A stretch of DNA of 64,000 bases from Aquanectria penicillioides (lineage: Eukaryota; Ascomycota; Sordariomycetes; Hypocreales; Nectriaceae): assembly GCA_003415625.1 (NCBI GenBank), contig PYIU01000003.1, positions 2,108,001 to 2,172,000 of the forward strand, given 5' to 3'. Positions 51,163-64,000 of the stretch are shown here, one piece after another. The notes beneath the pieces are model-generated. The model had not been told where the DNA came from. It was given only the letters and a program-made list of their open reading frames with translations, and did not search any database. The stretch's first letter is position 1. Each line of letters opens with the position of its first letter. A program made the translations under genes and the position numbers.

Positions 51163-53613
51163 TCTAAAAGCTATTATTGCTACTATACCTAAATTAAGAT
51201 TTAGTTTAGAAGCCACTAATAACTAAAAGGGATATAAATTGCAATAAATGCTATATACTTTATATGCCTTACTATTGCTATTTACTTTTACCTACCTATC
51301 TATTATTTGTATTATTTATACTTTTTTGGCTTCCTTTTTACTTTCTTTCTTACTTTTGCCTTTTATAATACCTTTTTTATTTAAGCAATAGCCTATTAAA
51401 TCTATAAGGAAATATAATTAAAAAAGCTTTTAGAAAAAACTATAGGTTTTAGGAATTGGTAAACTAAGCCCTATAGATAATATAAATATATAGTTTTAAT
51501 CCTAATACCTATTAAATGTTTATTAAACCTATAAATAGAACTTAATGACCTATTAAAGGTATACTAGCTATATTTACACTAATTGCATTTATTTTAATTT
51601 CTCTATTAAGTCCCTATTTATCTATCTCTCCTTCTTTTAGATTAGCGCCTAAAGCATTATAGAGGAACTATAACTTTTTAGTATTAATTGCTTTTAGCGC
51701 TAAATTAAAATTAAATATCCTTAATAAAACAATCTTTTTTATTAACTTCTCTTTATTGTTTTTTTAACTATTATTGCCTATTAATATTAATGCATTGCTA
51801 TAATTATTATTATTAAGATTATTACTATCTATCCCTTTTTTATATATATTTAGCCTATTATTATTACTATTACTACTATTATTACTATTACTACTATTAT
51901 TATTACTACTATTATTACTATTACTATCTCTATTTTTATTAAAACTAACTCTATTTATTTTATATAACTTAAAAAAGATATTTTAAATATTAATAGGCCT
52001 TACTTTAGTATTTAAGCCTTAATTATTTGCAGGCACTATATATACTTTTTGCACTTACTTAATTCTAAATGGCTCTTTATGCCTTATTAATTAATAGATA
52101 ATATTAAGGATATTATACTTTAGTGCCCTTTAGCTATCTATTTCCTTAATATTAATCTTAATGTCTTTATAGTGCTAGTTATTCCTTTTTAACTATACTA
52201 AAGCTCTTTTTACCTTCTATCTTTATACTAATAGCAACTTTAAAAGATCCTATAGCTTTAATTAATAAGGCCTATACTATAAAATATAAACTTAATTAAA
52301 TGCCTTAATAAATAAATATAAAAGTACCTTTATTATTATATTTTGGATATTATTTAAAAAGATAGAAATAAAACCTTTAATATACTTTCTATACTATATC
52401 TTTCCCCCTTTCTATTGGCTATTACTATTATTGCTGCTAGTAGCTATATTATACTATATAATCTACCTAAAGCAAACATTTAATATAATTAACTTTTTCT
52501 CTATTAATAATAGGTCTTAAAGTTCCTTTAGATATATATAATTATAACCTAACTGCTAGTAAATTTAGCTAGCTATAATTAACTTATGCCTTTTAAATTA
52601 AGTAAAGCAATCTTTATAAACTGCAATTAGCTAGCCTAAAGGAAAGTATATAAAATAAAAAAATAGTATATAGCTAAACTATAGTATATTATTTATTTTC
52701 TACTTTATTTAAATAGCCTATTAGATCTCCTTTAGTTTAATCTTAAAGAACTTATAATAATATATTTTATATATTTATATTAGCATTATAGTTCTATTAT
52801 AAAGCATATAATAAAAGTCCTATACTATTAATATTTCCTTACTTTAAGGAATAGATATATATTAGCTAAGCTTATTAAATGCTTATTTATTTTCTATAAA
52901 CTTTTAATTAAATTAATTAATTATACTAAATATATTATAACTTAATTTATTTATATTTATTTTATAAAAAGAAAGAACTTAATATTAATTTATTAAATAA
53001 TAGCTTTTATTTACCTAAATATAATTTAATTAAGGTTAAATAAGCTAAAATTAATTGGATTTAGCTTAAGTAAATTAAACCTAATTGCAAACTCTATTAT
53101 ATTAACCCCTTTAAAATCTCTTTTATTAACTTTACTTTTAGCTTTAGCTTAAATATAGAACTAATACCCTAAAAGATTTTTGCTTTTTTAGCCTAAAAGC
53201 ATTAGTAATAATAGCTTTAAATAGCACTAATTCTTTAATGCCTGTATTACCTAAAGCGCTATTAATAGTATTAAAATATAACTTTAATAATAACCCTTTT
53301 TAGGGCTATAAAACTGCCTTTAGAGTGCCTTACTACTATATCTCTATTCTCTATTTTAAACTTAATACTATAATATTTAATTCTATTAATAAAAGAATAT
53401 TTTAATATATACTATTGCTATTATCTTTATTATTAATTATTAATATAATAGCTATATAAGCTTAACCTTTACTTATTAATAGGGCATTTAAGCTAATAGA
53501 TAGAGTTAATCTTACTTAAGCTAATACTTCTTTAATGCATTATATTATATAGCTAAATAATAAAGTAATAAAAGTATTTAAGATTTGCTAATTTAATTAA
53601 TTAAATATAGTGC
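51163..53613 (-). other. Module C: 2.45-kb segment present in Heli-F copy 2 and the inverted copy, absent in copy 1
   Basis: Copy 1 runs straight across the equivalent point (6533-6542). In copy 2 the edges show a possible 5-bp duplication tttat (51158-51162 and 53614-53618), but this is weak in such AT-rich DNA. I see no LTRs, terminal inverted repeats or poly-A-like tail. Minus-strand frames are the most open: about 51860-51930 is a triplet array that would encode Asn/Ser runs, followed by a fairly open stretch containing Y-N-A-L-G-A-N-L-K-E-G-E-I-D-K (about 51680-51620). It is either an insertion (an element or captured DNA) or an ancestral part of the Helitron deleted from copy 1. I do not recognise the product. 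Confidence 0.6.
51845..51930. repeat. (ATT/ACT)n triplet array in module C
   Basis: Alternating att and act triplets. On the minus strand they read as AAT/AGT, i.e. Asn/Ser codons, so this may be a protein low-complexity linker. The inverted copy has it at about 57810-57870 in plus-strand form. Confidence 0.8.
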
Positions 53614-56529
53614 TTTATAAATTAAGCTTAAGCTAAAATATTTATTAATTAAAACTATTTAATACTTTATCTTTATATTTTTAAATTATATAGTTAAAAT
53701 AATTAAATAAATTACTAATTTTAAATAAATAATTGCTATTAGATTCCTTTTATATTTACTGTATATAATAGTTTTAAATAGACCTAAAGAGATTTTATAT
53801 ACTTTAAGCTAATTTATTAGATCTATTGCCCTTTATATTAGTGGAAGAATTAGGATTTATAATAACTTTAGTAGATAGGTATTATGCATTTCTCTTTCTC
53901 TTTTTATATATATATATATATATATATATCTCTCTTTTTTTTATTATACTTTAAGACTATACTAAACCTATTGCTAATACCTATTACTATATTTTTATAT
54001 ACTATAAGTGCATAAATATATTAGCATTACTATATATGCCTATATATACCTACTTATATTTATATATATATATATAGATTTACTTAAATATTTTTATTAA
54101 AATAATAAAAAATACTAATTATAATAGTCTATATATACTCTATATTCTTTACTATAATTAAATCTATAGGCAATTTTATATAATATTCTATATGCTTACT
54201 TTTTTAATAACTATTAATATATATTTTATAATCCTAAAAATTAATAATTAATACTAAATATACTTTAAGATATAATAATCACTTTAGCTAGGCTTTTTGT
54301 TTTTCTATTAACCCTTAATTATATCTATAAAAATGCACTTTTATTATTAGTATTATGCTTTTATTAATATAAATATATTAAGAACCTTTTATTAATTTAA
54401 ACTTAATTTATATTTAAGCAATAATGCCCTATTATAATTATATTACTACTATTTTATTTAAAATCTTTACTTTATACTTAAGTATATAATAAAGGTAAAG
54501 ATAATTACTATTTTAATATTAATTAAAAATATAAATTAATAACTATTATAACTCTATATAATAAAATCTTATAAATAAAAAGATAAATAGATCTATCCCC
54601 TTTAGTTTATAATGCCTATTTAATTCTTTATTTATCTATTTCTTTTTATGCCTATTATTCTATCTATAAATTATAATTTAGTTTTAATCTATTTTTTGCT
54701 AAATAAATCTATTAATATATCTATCTATATATACTATTTAAGACCTTAATATTTATATATATTTGCATTTATATATACACTTCTATATACTTATACCTAT
54801 ATATATGCATAATATTATTGCAACTATCTTTTAAATAATCCCTTTAATTAACTTTTTAACTATTACTTTAACTATTACTTAAACTATCTCCTTAGCCCTT
54901 ACCTTAACCTTTACTTTAACTTTTACTTTAACCTTTATTTTAATTAACCTTTTAACTATCCTTAAGAAACCCCTTTCCCTTTCTATTTTCTTAAGAATCT
55001 CTTAAATATTTAAATATAAATAAAATTACAATTACTAAAATCTATAAGCCCTAAATATTATAAGAAAGATATAAAAATAATCTATTTTTAGCATTATATT
55101 TAATATATACTAAAGAACTAACTAAACTTCCTTAAGACTAGTAATATATAAACAATATAAACTATAATACTATTAGCTAAATATATATCCTTTAATTAAT
55201 ATAGTTTATATAAAAATATATATAATTTCTTTAAAATAAAAAAAATAAACTATTAATACTTATATTTAGCATTAATCTTTTAATATTTAATAAAACTCTT
55301 TATTTAAATAAATAGAAATATTTTTAGTATTTAATAAGTAGTATTTTGCATTCTTTTGCATTTATATAAAAAGTTAAATAATTAAATACTCTATTAAAAG
55401 AATTAAACTTTTAGTTAAAAGATAAATATAAAATCCTAAATTTTACTATACTAATATTATTAATTTAAGATTATAAATACTATTAATAGGTAATATCTTT
55501 TTAATTTAAAACTTAAAACTATAAAAAACTAATATATTATATAAATAGTATTAAACTATATTTATTAAAACTAAATAAGCTATTTTCCTTTAGAAACCCT
55601 ATTGTTAGCTTTATTAGTATTATTATTAATTTAGTAATTATACTTTTTAAAAAATCCTTTTTTTAAGGCTTCTTAAATAAAGAACTTTAATGCTATAGTT
55701 TTATTAACCTCTTTAACTATATAATGCCTACTAAGGCATTAGAACCATTATATAAAGGCGCCTATACCTTTTAAGTCTTTATCCTTATTCCTATAAATAT
55801 TAGCGCTTATTCTATATATTATTTTTAGATGCTTTAAAGCCTAACTTTACTATTTAAACTAAATATAGGCTTTTATTGCATTAGCTTAATTATAGGGCTT
55901 TTAGACCACTCCTTAATAAAGAAATTGCCCTTACTTTCGGAAGATCTTATCTTAATTATAGTTCTAAATAGCTAAATATAATTATTAATTATAATAGCCT
56001 ATTTAACTTTATAATAATAGTATGCATTATTAATAAAAAGAAGACCTTCTATTTCTATAGAAGCTACTATAAACTATATAAAGTACTTTACTACTTTTTG
56101 CACTATTAATATATTAATAACCTTTAGATATAATATAGTAATATTATTACTGCTAATATTAATGCTAAGACTATCTATATCTTTAATAAAATAGAGATAT
56201 ACCCTTTAAACCCTAATATTAATAAATTTAATTAAGCAAAAGACAATCTATTATGCCTATATAAATTGTATTACTGCAATACCCCTATAATATTTAGTTT
56301 TTATTAATAGAATTAGTTTAGAGCTTAAGGAAATACTTATTATATAAAAATAATAATAGATAATATAAATAATATAAATAATATAAAATGCACTAAATGG
56401 CATTAATGCATTTAACTTTATTAATATATTAAATAATATTAATTATAATAACCCTTTTAGTAAAAAAGAATATTTAAATATACTTTATATTTAAGCCTCT
56501 ATTAAATAATTGCAATTTTAGCCTATTAT

Positions 56530-56800
56530 TAATAATGCCTAATTTGCTTTAATTAATAATCTATTTACTATTAATAAAATTTAATTTACTTTTATAGAAG
56601 TTTAATCTATTTCTATTAAAAGCTAATTTATTTTTACTAAAAGCTAGTTTACTATAAGCTAAAGTCAATCTACTATTAGTAAAAGTTAATTTACTTTTAG
56701 TATAAGCAAACCTATTTTTATTAAGATTTAATTAACTATTAATTAAGATTAATTTAATGCTAGTAAAAGCCAATTTATAATAAATAAAACCTAATTTACT
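56530..56800. repeat. Degenerate minisatellite of Heli-F copy 2
   Basis: Same position and unit type (agttaatttact...) as 9440-9715. Confidence 0.68.
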
Positions 56801-57088
56801 ATAGATTAAGGAAATGTAATTAAAATATTTAATTATAATAAGAAATAATATAAAGATAGAGGAGAATTTAATAATAAAGATATTTAAGGCATTTAATATA
56901 GAGATCTAAAAATACCTATTTAAAATACCCTAGTTCTACTACTAAAGACAGTAAATGCTACTTAAGGTAAAAGAGAGAAAAAAAGAGGTTTTTATTAAAT
57001 TGTTTACTTATTTACTGTATTTCTTTTCTCTATAATAGTATAGGATAGTAAAGCTTTTATATATATTATTATTTTACTTATTTCAATT

Positions 57089-57162
57089 AAGTTCTTTAAA
57101 GAGCCTTTATAATATATAATAAGAAGGCAGCTTGCTGCAAGCAATTTATATATCTCCTTCTA
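57089..57162. other. Heli-F copy 2 right end: inverse motif and perfect hairpin
   Basis: aagttctttaaagagc (57089-57104) is the exact inverse of 45337-45352. The hairpin gcttgc-t-gcaagc is at 57130-57142, 20 bp from the terminus ...ccttcta (57162). Confidence 0.8.
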
Positions 57163-58413
57163 TAATTAATTAAGTTTATTAATAATTAAATTATAATTAT
57201 ATATATCTAAAGGAACTTTAAGACCTATTCTTAATAGAGAAGAAGTTAATTATATTAAATATTTACTTTAAGTAGATTATATAATATAATATAGCTATTA
57301 ATAGCAATAATAGTAATAGCTAATAAAAAGAGAAAAAAATATAGTATAAAAAGTATATTAAAGGTTTTATTTCTATTTTTTTAAAATAATATTTAAGATA
57401 TAGCAATAAAAGTACTTTTATATTTATTTATTAAAGCACTTAATGAAGTTTATATTTTATAGTATAGGCCTTATTAACTAAAGGTATAAAATCTTTTAAG
57501 ATTGCTATTAATATAAAAATAAAAAATAAAAAGAGCTTTAATATAATTAAAAAGAAATAATTAATATTATAAAGATATTAAGATTAATATTAAGGAGATA
57601 GATAGCTAAAGGGCACTAAAGTATAGCATTTTTAATATTATCTATTAATTAATAAAGCATAAAGAGCTATTTAGGATTAAGCAAGTATAAAGAGTATATA
57701 TAATATCTATAAGTAATTAAAGCTTAAATACTAAAGTAGGGCCTATTAATATTTAAAATATCTTTTTTAAGTTATATAAAGTAAATAGAGTTAATTTTAA
57801 TAAAAATAAAGATAGTAATAGTAATAGTAATAATAATAATAATAGTAATAATAGTAATAATAGGCTAAATATATATAAAAGGGAAAGAAATAGTAATAAT
57901 TTTAATAATAGTAATTATAGTAATGCATTAATATTAATAGGTAATAATAGTTAAGAAAATAATAAAAAGAAGTTAATAGAAAATATAATTAATATAAATA
58001 TAGCTAGTATACTTTTAGTAGATTATTAAGTTTTACTTATAGATTTAGTAAATATTTAATAAATACTAAAATTAAAACTATATATTTATATTATTTATAG
58101 GGCCTAATTTATTAATTTTTAGGACCTATAGTTTTTTCTAAAAGCTTTTTTAATTATATTTCCTTATAAATTTAATAGGCTATTGCTTAAATAAAAAAGG
58201 TACTATAAAAGGTAAAAGTAAAAAAGAAAGTAAGAAAAAAGCTAAAAAAGTATAAATAGTATAAATAATAAATAAATAGGCAAAAGGGAATAGTAATAGT
58301 AAAGCATATAGAGTATATAGTATTTATTGTAATTTATATCCCTTTTAGTTATTAATAGCTTTTAAATTAAATTTTAATTTAAATATAGTAATAATAGTAG
58401 CTTTTAAAATAAA

Positions 58414-58441
<28 letters not shown>
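57163..58441. mobile_element. Inverted Heli-F copy, module C remainder and short Helitron flank
   Basis: 57163-~58408 is the reverse complement of about 51163-52570 (module C); 58409-58441 is the reverse complement of the ATT-rich Helitron sequence just before module C (51120-51160). It stops at the 5' end of the right-hand LINE-A. More AT-saturated than the module in copy 2. Confidence 0.75.
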
Positions 58442-58444
<3 letters not shown>

Positions 58445-58600
58445 TCCTTTTTACAACCTTTACCCTTAGACTCATAACTGCTTACAGCCATTCTAAACTA
58501 CCTTTAAAACATCTAAAAATACAATCAATCAATCCCTTATATTAGGTTACCCCTAAATATAATAGTGCATTAAGAGCGCAATACTAATGCTATAGCCCTT
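58442..58600 (+). promoter_or_regulatory. LINE-A 5' untranslated region, probable internal promoter region
   Basis: This stretch retains CA, CG and TG dinucleotides and is conserved in the minus copy (43000-43146). LINE promoters lie in the 5' untranslated region, so a promoter role is inferred from position only; no motif is identified. Confidence 0.35.
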
Positions 58601-59554
58601 CTAATAGTTATTAATTTAGGAAAATGCAGCATTAAAAATAGCTAATATAACCCCCTTTCTACTACTAGCTAATATAGCAGTATGCTTAAAGCAAATAAAG
58701 CAATAGAAGCTAATAGAAGCCTTATAATTAATAAAAATAAAGAAGCCTATAAAGCTATTATTAAAATTATTTTATTTTACCTTCTTAAAGCAGTTTAAAA
58801 GGTATTTTAAATCTATATTAATGTATATAAGGCGCGCTTTTGCCTTCCCTTTAAGACTAATATAACCTTTAAAAAGAGACTTATTAATAAAATTATTGCT
58901 ATTATAATAATTGCTATTATTATAGCAGTAATAGCTACTTTAGTTAATTTAAGCTTCTTTTCTTTTTAGCTAATGCAATAGTTTTATGCATTAATTCTTT
59001 TATATAGCCTTATATCTATAAATACTAAAACTAATAAATATATAATATATAGCTGCATTAAGCATAAGGTTACTATTTGCATTAAAGATACCCCTAAAGA
59101 TATTAAAAACTGCACTTTAATAGAAACTATATAAGCAATAAATTAAGCCTATAGTAACTTTTATATAGTTATAGTATACTGCCTTTTTAATAGAAATATA
59201 GTTTTTATTTTTTTTATCTTAAAATAGACTAAAGCCTTTTATAAAAAAGAATAAATAGCTATTATATTTAAAAATAATATTCTTTTTGCTTTTTTTATCT
59301 TTATTATTTTAATAAAAGGAATTTAAATTAAATCTATTTTTAATAAAATAAATAAACTTATTAAAACTATTAATAATATTAATACCTTAAGGGTTAATAA
59401 GGTAAAGCCTATTTAAATTTATAATAGTACTATAATAAAAATAAACTTAATTCTTTATATTCTATCTATTAAAGAAGCTAATAGCCTATATAATAATAGA
59501 CTATTTTTTAATGCTAAACTTTATAATTATAAACTCTTTAATAAAGGATTAAAA

Positions 59555-59725
59555 CCTATTTAATACTTTTAATACTATAAATATAGCTATATTATAAAAA
59601 ACTATTAATTTACTTTAATTTATAGCTAATATAGTAGCTTAATATATAATAATTGCCTTATTAAAAAGGAAGAAATCCTTTATTATTATACCTTTTGCTA
59701 TAAGGATTATTTAGCCTAAAGCTAT
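59555..59725 (+). pseudogene. LINE-A ORF1 zinc-knuckle remnant (right copy)
   Basis: Same CCHC-spaced frame as at 10078-10260, here even more altered (the first Cys codon TGC is now TAC). The remainder of ORF1 lies upstream to about 58860 and has no recognisable domain. Confidence 0.62.
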
Positions 59726-60049
59726 ATTTATTTTATAGTAAAAAAGCATTAAATCTATATAAAAAAAGAATACTATAAATAATTAATAAAATATAAAAAA
59801 TGCACTTTAGTATAGTAAAATATCCCTTATATATAATAGAATAGCTTCCTTAAGAACTCTCTTTTTATAGCTTTTCTCTTTATTAAAAGAATTAGCTAAT
59901 CTTTAGGCTTTATAAATAAATAGTACTATACTTTATTTAATGCTTTTTTTTTTTAATGCCTATACTTTATTGCTATTATCTATTAAATTAATCCCTTTAT
60001 TTATATTTAATTAATATAGATTCTATTTTAGAATATATACTATTGCCTT

Positions 60050-63000
60050 AAGTTAATCTATTAGGCACTATATATCTATAATAAATATAATGCAATTATA
60101 CTTTTAAAATTAGCTAAAAACTAAAGGATTAATACTTTAGTAAACTTTAAAAGATTAAACTATATTATAATCTATTACTTAAGCTATATAGCTCTTTATA
60201 TATATAAATAATATAAACTAAAGACTTAAACCTATTAAATAAAGAAAGATTAAATTAAAGTTAATTTTAAATATTACTATATAAAAATAATTATAGTATA
60301 TAACTCTTTAGGAAATAAAAGAGACTTAAAGGCAATATGCACTTTAGCTAACCTTACTTTAGCCTTTAAAATAATTATAATTAAAGACTTTAATCTATAC
60401 TATTTAATATAGAACTATTATAATAAAACTACTTTATATAGTTTAATCTTTTTAATAGAAATATAATAATTAAATATAGCTTTAATAACCTTTTATAAAA
60501 TTATAATTTAAAAAATAAGCAATATTAAAAATAATACTTTTAATTTTGCTTAAGCCTTAAAAAATAGCTATATTATTTATTTAAGCCTTAATTATAATTT
60601 AAATAGCTTGAATTATATTTTATAATAAATATATATTAAGTTCTTTATAGATATATTGCCTTTTTTTATTAAACCTTTAGCCTATAGTATTTAATTAATA
60701 TATAATAAACCTTAAAAAAGCTAAATTTAAAGTATAAATTACTCTTTATTAAACCTTAAGTAAAATAACCTTTATATAATAGCTAAAAGAAATAGTTAAA
60801 TAGCTAATCTAAAGATTATATTAAATTGCTTAATATATTACCTTAATATAAAGGCAATTTAAGCCTAATTGCAATAATTAATAGAATTAGCTTACTATAA
60901 AGGCTATTTATTAACTTAAATAAATATAAAGATATATATAATGCAATAATATAGTAGTTAATTAATTAAAATTGCAAAAAGCAAATAATAAATAAAAGGC
61001 TTATATAGCTAAAGCTAAATATATAGCTTAATATAATACTTTATTTAAAGCTAAAATAAAGAAAGGTATTAATAGCTAAAAGAAACTTTAGAACTTAAAG
61101 AGATAGATATAACTTTAAAGTAGCATTACTTTAGCCTCTTTATAGCTCTTTTCTTTTAATTGCTTTAAGTAAGATTCTTTAGCTATAAGCTATATTAAAA
61201 AGGCAATTATATTAATAAAATACTTCTTTTTTAAGCTTTAAGTAAATAACTAAAATATTAAACTTATTATAATAAACCTTATAATATAACTATTAAATAT
61301 AAATTAAATACTATAAAATGCTAAAGATTTAATATAAAACTATATTAAATTCTATAAATTAGTTTACTTACTTTTTAAAATTTAATTATAAAAAGCTTTT
61401 AATAGTAATAAATTCTTTATTAGCTTTTTTAAAGTATATAATAAGCCTTTTTTAAAAGCCTTTATTATTATTATTAATATAAGCATTATATTTAAGTATT
61501 TTTTATATTACTTTTATTATATAATTGCTATAATTATCCTTAAATTTAATAAAATAATAGCCTAAAAATATATAGTATTTAAATAAAAATCTATTTTCTT
61601 TTTTAGTATTATTAATAAAGTAATAGAATTAATAATAGCCTAATAAATAGTAATAATAGCTAAAAACCTAAATATACTTTTTAATAATTAAATAAAAAAT
61701 AAATCCTAAAGGTCTATTAAGCTAGCCCTTATAATTATAATAAAAGCAATATATATAATATAGACTTATAATAAAATAGTATTGCTTTTTTAATTAAACT
61801 TTACTATAGCCTTTAATTTAATTAATTATAAAAGGCTTATTACTATTCTTTATAATTAAGGCTACTTATAGTAATTATTAATTTAGCTTTTTAGCTATTT
61901 ATTTAAGCATTTAATATATTTTTAGTTTAATAGTAAATTCTTTAAACCCTATAGCATTAAAGTAAGGGTTCTATAGGGATTATTGCTTTTTTTTATTCTT
62001 TTTATTTTATTTATATTAAGGCTTTATATAGTACTTTAAAAAGTCCTTAAAATTATAATAATTAAATTTATTAATAATATAAATATATTTATATTTAAAA
62101 AAGATATAATAAAGACTTAAGCTTAACTTAAAGCTATATAAATAGTATATATATTTTAGGCCTTTATTAATAGTATAATCTTTAAATCTATTAAAGCTTA
62201 ACTTTTTTATTTTTTTATTAATATTAAAGGCATTAGGTTTAACTAACCTTTATTTATAATATAATTTAACTATAAAAATTATACTATTTCTTTAGATTAT
62301 AGCTATATAAAAAGCTACTTTAAGGCCTATATATCTTTAAGCTTAAAGGAAAACTTAAGCGCTAAAGGCAGGCCTTTATTGCCTTTATAGTAAGTATATA
62401 AAAAGTAAACCTTAAGGCTATTTATATAATATATATATATATAATTAAGTCTATAATTGCCTATAGTATTAATATATATTATTTTTTAGTAAAAAGGGAT
62501 AAAAATTTAAAAGGAATTGCTAAAGCCCTATTTATTAAATAGACTTAAGCTCTTTATATTATAAAGGAAGGCTATAAGGCTATTTTAATTAAATTGCTAA
62601 AAAATAAGCTTAAAATCTTTTTATTTAATATATACTTTAATAAATAATTTATTTAATTTTAGGGCTAGCTTTAAGCTTAAAGTATTAAAAAACTTATTCT
62701 TTTTATAATTATATTAGCAATATAATAGATTTATTATTATTACTATAATAGCCTTTAGTATAAATTAATATAAAAATATAAAAAGTAGTTAATTAATTAG
62801 CTTTTTAATAGAAAATATAAAAAGAATTAAAAGTTAATTAAAAATTAAATATTAATTAATTAAAGGTATTAATAGAAATAAGCTAAATATAAATCTTATA
62901 AATACTATATAAATAATAAAATAAAAATAATTAAAGTCTTTTTATTTTATATAAAGAAAAAGACTATTTGCTTTTATAAAAAACTTAAAAAATATAAAAG

Positions 63001-63200
63001 CTTTTTATTTATTTAAATATAAATATAATATATTAAGCTTTAAGGATTCCTTTTTTAAAGAAAAATTCTTAAGGTAAGTATACTTTAGTGCTAATATAAA
63101 AATATTATTAAAATAATTAGCTATATTATACTATACTATTTACTTTACTTAAGCTAAAGAGAATCTCTATTTAATTTACTTTATAACCTCTTTAAGCTTA
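60050..63200 (+). pseudogene. LINE-A ORF2 remnant (right copy)
   Basis: The endonuclease block (I-K-D-F-N-L-Y-Y-L-I for GDFNxHHPxW) is at about 60378-60415, the reverse transcriptase GVPQGSP block near 61955-62000, and F-I-N-N-I (FVDDI) near 62075-62092. Order and spacing match the left copy. Stops throughout. The 3' boundary is not defined. Confidence 0.72.
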
Positions 63201-64000
63201 AGTAGTATTTATTTAAAGCCTAAACTATATATTGCTTTATTAAATAATTAGCCTATTTATATATTATATTATATTATAAGCTAGCTATTAAGCTATATTT
63301 AATTTAAAATATATCTATTTATATATTATCTTTACCTTTTAGTAATTCTTTTATTTAAGTGCTTTAATCCCTTTATTAAAAGGGAAGTTAATATACTTAA
63401 AAAAACCCCTTTTAAAAAAGGGAAAAAACTAGCCTATTATATAAATAATATACTAAAGCCTACCCTTTTTAATAGTTAAGTCTTTACTTTACCTTTATTT
63501 TAAATTTAACCTTTATTTATTATTATATTTAATTTATATTTATTTATTTTAATAATATTACTTACTTTAAGTCTATATTTTCTTTAAAAGATATAAGATT
63601 TATTTTATTCTTTTTGCTATTTTTTTTACTATTTTTTTTTTATTTTTAAGCCCTTTTTATTTTAATTTCTCTTTAGCTTTATTTAAGCTTAAGCTATTAT
63701 TTAAAGAGTTATATTAAACTTTAATATTTATTATTAATATTAGCTAATATAAATCTATATTAAAACTAATTTAATCTATTATTATTATTACTCTTTAGTA
63801 TTGCCTATTTTTAAGTAGCTTTAGCCTTTTTAATTAAAGAAAGCAATATAGCTATTAAGCTCTTAAGAGTTATAGCTATATAATTAACTTTATTAATTAG
63901 CTTATAGAGCTAATTAATATTAGAATTTATAATTAAAACTATAAGTATAGTTTAAAAGTGCGCTTAAATTGCCTTTCTTTTAGCTTAAATAGCCTTAGCC

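Larger units (their letters stand above)
45900..56300 (-). pseudogene. Rep-helicase (RepHel) remnant of Heli-F copy 2, split by module C
   Basis: The best-preserved RepHel in the window. Helicase C-terminus: about 46485-46405 (minus) reads I-T-F-T-Y-T-N-Y-K-V-Q-S, a RIP form of the TDYKVQGxT block near the end of Helitron PIF1-like helicases; a fairly open frame with ...NLMGLPKGILILML lies just upstream. Rep: about 49700-49600 (minus) reads L-Q-Y-N-Y-N-L-I-F-I-V and then L-S-L-I-Y-Y-L-I-N-Y-I-I-K, matching RCNxDxxF...YYIxDYITK. An N-terminal segment at 55850-55230 (minus) is fairly open, with RISANIYRN and RHYIVKEV stretches, but I do not recognise its fold. Order on the minus strand (N-terminal part, module C, Rep, helicase) fits one long protein or two genes. 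The HUH and Walker residues were not located. Confidence 0.65.
45336..57162. mobile_element. Heli-F copy 2: 11.8-kb Helitron including 2.45-kb module C
   Basis: Inserted inside module C of the inverted Heli-F copy with no target duplication: joining the flanks (...aactaaatta side at 45335 and taattaatt at 57163) restores the module C sequence seen near 52560-52590. It has a single 34-bp left-end unit, the GC-rich island (45368-45520), the inner inverted motif (57089-57104) and a perfect hairpin gcttgctgcaagc (57130-57142). Without module C its length (~9.37 kb) equals that of copy 1. It keeps many more C and G bases than copy 1, consistent with later arrival or fewer RIP cycles. Confidence 0.78.
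58442..64000 (+). mobile_element. LINE-A right copy (Tad-type LINE), 3' end outside the window
   Basis: Begins at about 58442 with a GC-richer 5' untranslated region (58442-58600), then ORF1 and ORF2, uninterrupted to the window edge. It matches the left copy (1-677 joined to 10068-14540) and the inverse of 43146-31600. It is the only copy without another element inside the visible part, and so serves as the reference for the Helitron and Copia-2 empty sites. Confidence 0.82.

Noticed and set aside
31384..58860. Giant inverted repeat formed by the two outward-facing LINE copies (possible palindromic functional unit)
   Set aside because: The arms are two independent full-length LINE insertions in opposite orientation, each with its own 5' end, separated by Helitron sequence.

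Overview
This window reads as a gene-free, very AT-rich block from a filamentous ascomycete (Pezizomycotina-type) genome. C survives mostly in CT and CC, G mostly in AG and GG. CA, TG and CG are scarce and TA is everywhere, and related copies differ almost only by C/T and G/A transitions. That is the signature of repeat-induced point mutation (RIP). I found no intact gene, tRNA, rRNA or CRISPR array. Every coding trace is a transposon gene with TAA/TAG stops, most falling where CAA, CAG, CGA or TGG codons would be expected.

The window is a nest of transposons inside transposons. The deepest visible layer is a Helitron Rep fragment (16158-19510, + strand). Its left side is cut by a Tad-type LINE (LINE-A left copy, from before position 1 to ~16157), which itself holds a ~9.4-kb Helitron (Heli-F copy 1, 678-10067) and a 250-bp SINE-like insert (15391-15640). 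Its right side abuts an inverted Heli-F copy at 19511 that continues in pieces to 58441 and is split by later insertions. These are a TIR DNA transposon with an 8-bp target duplication (20017-22757); a minus-strand LINE-A (~23852-43146) carrying two Ty1/copia elements (24145-30885 on + and 36846-42622 on -); and a second full Heli-F (45336-57162). A third LINE-A (+ strand) starts at ~58442 and runs off the right edge.

The three main families support one another. Three LINE-A copies show the same ORF1 zinc knuckle, endonuclease and reverse transcriptase traces. Heli-F copies share a GC-rich end, asymmetric inverted repeats, a 3' hairpin and a Rep-helicase reading frame on the minus strand. The two full copies sit in their targets with no target-site duplication, and copy 1 lies between two T residues, as described for the Helitron2/Helentron group. 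A 2.45-kb module is present in two Heli-F copies and absent from the third.

Most striking are short islands with normal base composition left inside otherwise saturated elements: the Helitron left end, both copia LTR pairs, the SINE-like insert, and parts of the LINE ends. All coordinates come from reading by eye; junctions without a target duplication are good to roughly 5-20 bp.
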